A stretch of 32,509 nucleotides of DNA from Lactobacillus sp. (GTDB lineage Bacteria > Bacillota > Bacilli > Lactobacillales > Lactobacillaceae), in assembly GCA_022484695.1 (NCBI GenBank), contig JAKVKU010000022.1, positions 1 through 32,509 of the forward strand. The letters are read 5' to 3'. Shown piece after piece: positions 30,633 through 32,509 of this stretch (positions are counted from its first letter, which is position 1; every line of letters begins with the position of its first letter). The notes beneath the pieces were generated by a model. It ran no database searches. It was not told the DNA's origin and saw nothing but the letters and a program-made list of their open reading frames with translations. The translations under genes and the position numbers were made by a program.

Positions 30633-31457
30633 ATGCGGCCATTACAAAAAGAAATTATTGCAGTTGAAAAAACTTTACCCACTATTGATCCGAAAGCCGA
30701 GATTCGCCGGTCAGTGGATTTCTTAAAAGCTTATTTAAAGAAAACGGGCTTAAAGACCTATGTCCTGGGCATTTCCGGGGGCCAAGATTCTACCTTGACC
30801 GGGGCTTTGACCCAATTGGCCATCACGGAATTGCGCCAAGCAACCGGGGATGATAGTTACCAATTCATCGCTGTACGCCTGCCTTACGGGGAACAGGCCG
30901 ATGAAGCCGATGCCATGGCAGCCATTGCCTTTATCAAGGCCGACCAAGTCCTGCGGGTGAACATCAAACCCAGCGTGGATGCCATGGTGGCGGCTTTAGC
31001 AGCCAATCAGTTGACCATTAGCGATTTTAATAAGGGCAATATCAAAGCCCGGGCTCGGATGATCGCCCAATATGGCATTGCCGGCCAAACCCAAGGGGTC
31101 GTGGTGGGTACCGACCATGCGGCGGAAAATATCACCGGTTTTTATACCAAGTTCGGGGATGGAGCCGCTGACGTTACGCCGTTATATCGCCTGGACAAGC
31201 GCCAAGGTAAGGCGTTATTGAAGGTCTTAAATGCGCCAGAACACTTATACCAAAAGACCCCGACAGCTGATCTGGAAGAAGATCGCCCGGCTTTGCCTGA
31301 CGAAGTGGCGCTCGGGGTGACTTATGATCAAATCGACGACTACTTAGAGGGTAAAGACATTGACCCAGCTGCCGCCGAGAAGATTGAAGCCATTTATCAA
31401 CGGACCCAACACAAGCGCCACTTGCCCATTACGGTGTTTGACGACTTCTGGAAATAA
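30633..31457 (+). CDS. nadE: NH3-dependent NAD+ synthetase
   Basis: A 274-residue enzyme, the length of the ammonia-dependent form without a glutaminase domain. It amidates nicotinate adenine dinucleotide to NAD+ with ATP. The ATP-pyrophosphatase P-loop SGGQDS is at 48-53. [22 protein letters not shown] and [23 protein letters not shown] form the deamido-NAD and metal sites. The C-terminal [12 protein letters not shown] and KRHLPI segments are typical of the family. AAGGAG precedes the ATG. It is co-transcribed with pncB. No clear terminator follows before the riboswitch promoter. Confidence 0.97.
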   Translation: MRPLQKEIIAVEKTLPTIDPKAEIRRSVDFLKAYLKKTGLKTYVLGISGGQDSTLTGALTQLAITELRQATGDDSYQFIAVRLPYGEQADEADAMAAIAFIKADQVLRVNIKPSVDAMVAALAANQLTISDFNKGNIKARARMIAQYGIAGQTQGVVVGTDHAAENITGFYTKFGDGAADVTPLYRLDKRQGKALLKVLNAPEHLYQKTPTADLEEDRPALPDEVALGVTYDQIDDYLEGKDIDPAAAEKIEAIYQRTQHKRHLPITVFDDFWK

Positions 31458-31460
31458 GGC

Positions 31461-31490
31461 TTGCGTTGGCCTGAAGAACTAAGTTATAAT
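31461..31490 (+). promoter_or_regulatory. promoter of the riboswitch-ATPase unit
   Basis: TTGCGT (31461-31466) and TATAAT (31485-31490), spacing 18. Transcription would start just before the aptamer. Confidence 0.6.
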
Positions 31491-31500
31491 TATGTTATTG

Positions 31501-31634
31501 ACAAGGGAGTAACTAGCGGATAACCGCGGTAACATCGTCAGCAAGAGTCGTGATTGAGTCATGAGCCTCTGGTGTTATCTTAAATAGTGAGACTTGTGTG
31601 TTAAGCAAATTGACGACACATAAGTCTCTTTTTG
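31501..31634 (+). ncRNA. yybP-ykoY family (Mn2+) riboswitch with terminator
   Basis: The aptamer begins ACAAGGGAGTAAC and closes with GTGAGACTTGT: ACAAG (31501-31505) pairs with CTTGT (31593-31597) as P1, the arrangement and GGGAGTA...GAGACTT ends of yybP-ykoY RNAs. The 3' strand also forms a terminator: GAGACTTGTGTG (31589-31600) with CACATAAGTCTC (31617-31628), followed by TTTTT. Ligand binding would stabilise P1 and block the terminator, switching on the downstream P-type ATPase. In Lactococcus this class controls the Mn2+-linked ATPase YoaB. The class is called by eye; a covariance search would confirm it. Confidence 0.82.
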
Positions 31635-31661
31635 TTTACTTTGATGAAAGGGAGTTTAAAA

Positions 31662-32509
31662 ATGACGGACCAGCAAAAGCAACAACCCAAATACTTTGCC
31701 CAAGATGTTGACAAAGTTTTGGCCGCAGTTGATTCCAAGCGCACCGGGTTAACCAGCGAGCAAGTGAGTGCCAATTTAGAGAAGTATGGCCCCAATGCGT
31801 TGGCGGAGGGCAAGCGCAAGACCAAGCTGCAACGCTTCTTAGACCAGTTTAAAGACTTTATGATTATTGTCTTATTGGTGGCCGCTTTGATTTCCGGGTT
31901 AGTGGCCCGGGAATGGGCCGACGCCTTGATCATCTTAGCCGTGGTCTTGATCAATGCCTTTATGGGTGTGATCCAAGAATCCAAAGCTGAAGAGGCCATC
32001 GATGCCCTAAAGGAGATGGCCACCCCGGAAGCCCGGGTGCGGCGCAACAACGCGATTTTGTCCATCAGCAGTGACCAATTGGTTCCGGGGGACATCGTGT
32101 TATTGGAAGCTGGGGATGTGGTCCCCGCTGACTTGCGCCTGTTAGACGCCGCCTCTTTGAAAATTGAAGAAGCCGCCCTCACCGGGGAATCTGTTCCCAC
32201 GGAAAAAGACGTGGCCACCATTGAAAAAGATGATGTGCCTCTAGGGGATCGCAACAACATGGCCTTTATGAATAGTAACGTCACCTATGGCCGGGGTGTG
32301 GGTGTGGTTGTTGGTACTGGGATGCATACCCAGGTGGGTCAAATCGCCGGGATGTTGAACAGTGCCAAAGAAACCACCACCCCATTACAGGATAACTTGA
32401 ACTCCCTGGGTAAAACCTTAACGATTTTGATCTTGATCATCGCCGCTATCATGTTTGTCATTGGCTTCATGCGCGGGGATGCCAGCTGGATCGATATGTT
32501 GCTGGTTTC
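31662..32509 (+). CDS. cation-transporting P-type ATPase (P2 type), N-terminal part
   Basis: An open frame of 282 codons that runs off the window end. The N-terminal cation ATPase domain contains GLTSEQVSANLEKYGPNAL (about 29-47). Two hydrophobic segments follow (about 68-110), then the actuator domain with PGDIVLLEAGDVVPADLRL and TGES at 174-177 (dephosphorylation loop), then the start of helix M3. This is the PMR1/Ca2+-type P2 ATPase layout. Control by a yybP-ykoY riboswitch points to Mn2+ export, or a Ca2+/Mn2+ pump, as for Lactococcus YoaB. GGGAG lies 7 bases before the ATG. The phosphorylation site DKTGT lies beyond the window. Confidence 0.9.
   Translation, partial: MTDQQKQQPKYFAQDVDKVLAAVDSKRTGLTSEQVSANLEKYGPNALAEGKRKTKLQRFLDQFKDFMIIVLLVAALISGLVAREWADALIILAVVLINAFMGVIQESKAEEAIDALKEMATPEARVRRNNAILSISSDQLVPGDIVLLEAGDVVPADLRLLDAASLKIEEAALTGESVPTEKDVATIEKDDVPLGDRNNMAFMNSNVTYGRGVGVVVGTGMHTQVGQIAGMLNSAKETTTPLQDNLNSLGKTLTILILIIAAIMFVIGFMRGDASWIDMLLV

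Noticed and set aside
31601-32284. 227-residue minus-strand open frame
   Set aside because: It is antisense to the P-type ATPase and the riboswitch terminator, has low-complexity Ser/Ala/Thr content and no ribosome site. A shadow of the real gene.
1-32509. CRISPR arrays, prophage or complete insertion sequences
   Set aside because: No regularly spaced repeats, integrase, transposase or phage structural genes were seen on either strand.

Overview
The window looks like a low- to mid-GC Firmicute chromosome of the family Lactobacillaceae. This rests on gene content: a 5S rRNA followed by tRNAs, a POT di/tripeptide transporter, pncB-nadE NAD salvage, a nagA-NagR pair, a Mn2+-type riboswitch before a P-type ATPase, and strong AGGAGG-type ribosome sites with frequent TTG starts. 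The species cannot be named from the sequence alone.

Layout. 1-700: 3' end of a 23S rRNA, a 5S rRNA and tRNA-Asn, -Glu and -Thr. 700-3100: peptide transporter (TTG start) and a metallophosphoesterase. 3089-3364: a second, separately promoted tRNA pair (Tyr, Gln). 3412-4249: proC. 4255-9404: a TetR regulator divergent from a 1444-residue protein with two activase (ASKHA) modules of the 2-hydroxyacyl-CoA dehydratase activator family. 9563-10309: a tyrosine phosphatase. 10348-13851: a helix-turn-helix regulator divergent from a quinol-type nitric oxide reductase. 14009-15873: nagA and its GntR/UTRA regulator behind a dre-like operator. 15930-18598: an NTF2-fold protein divergent from an ArsR regulator with two operator-like palindromes, then a HelD-type helicase gene broken by one in-frame TGA at a Trp position expected to be conserved.

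18695-23971 is a surface-polysaccharide locus (Wzy/ligase-like protein, galactofuranosyltransferase-like GT2, UDP-galactopyranose mutase, Wzx flippase). It appears to resume at 27173-29040 with a WecG/TagA-type transferase and a GT4 transferase. Between the two parts lies a more A+T-rich unit of three genes (24134-26955): an anchored protein with a duplicated domain, a WYL-domain regulator and an Mrr-like endonuclease, ending in its own terminator. This is the best candidate in the window for an undescribed system, probably defence-related. 29137-31457 is the pncB-nadE operon, and the window ends inside a cation P-type ATPase under a yybP-ykoY-type riboswitch.

The most unusual elements are the WYL/Mrr unit, the stand-alone double activase with its divergent regulator, a nitric oxide reductase in a fermentative lineage, and the helD nonsense codon.
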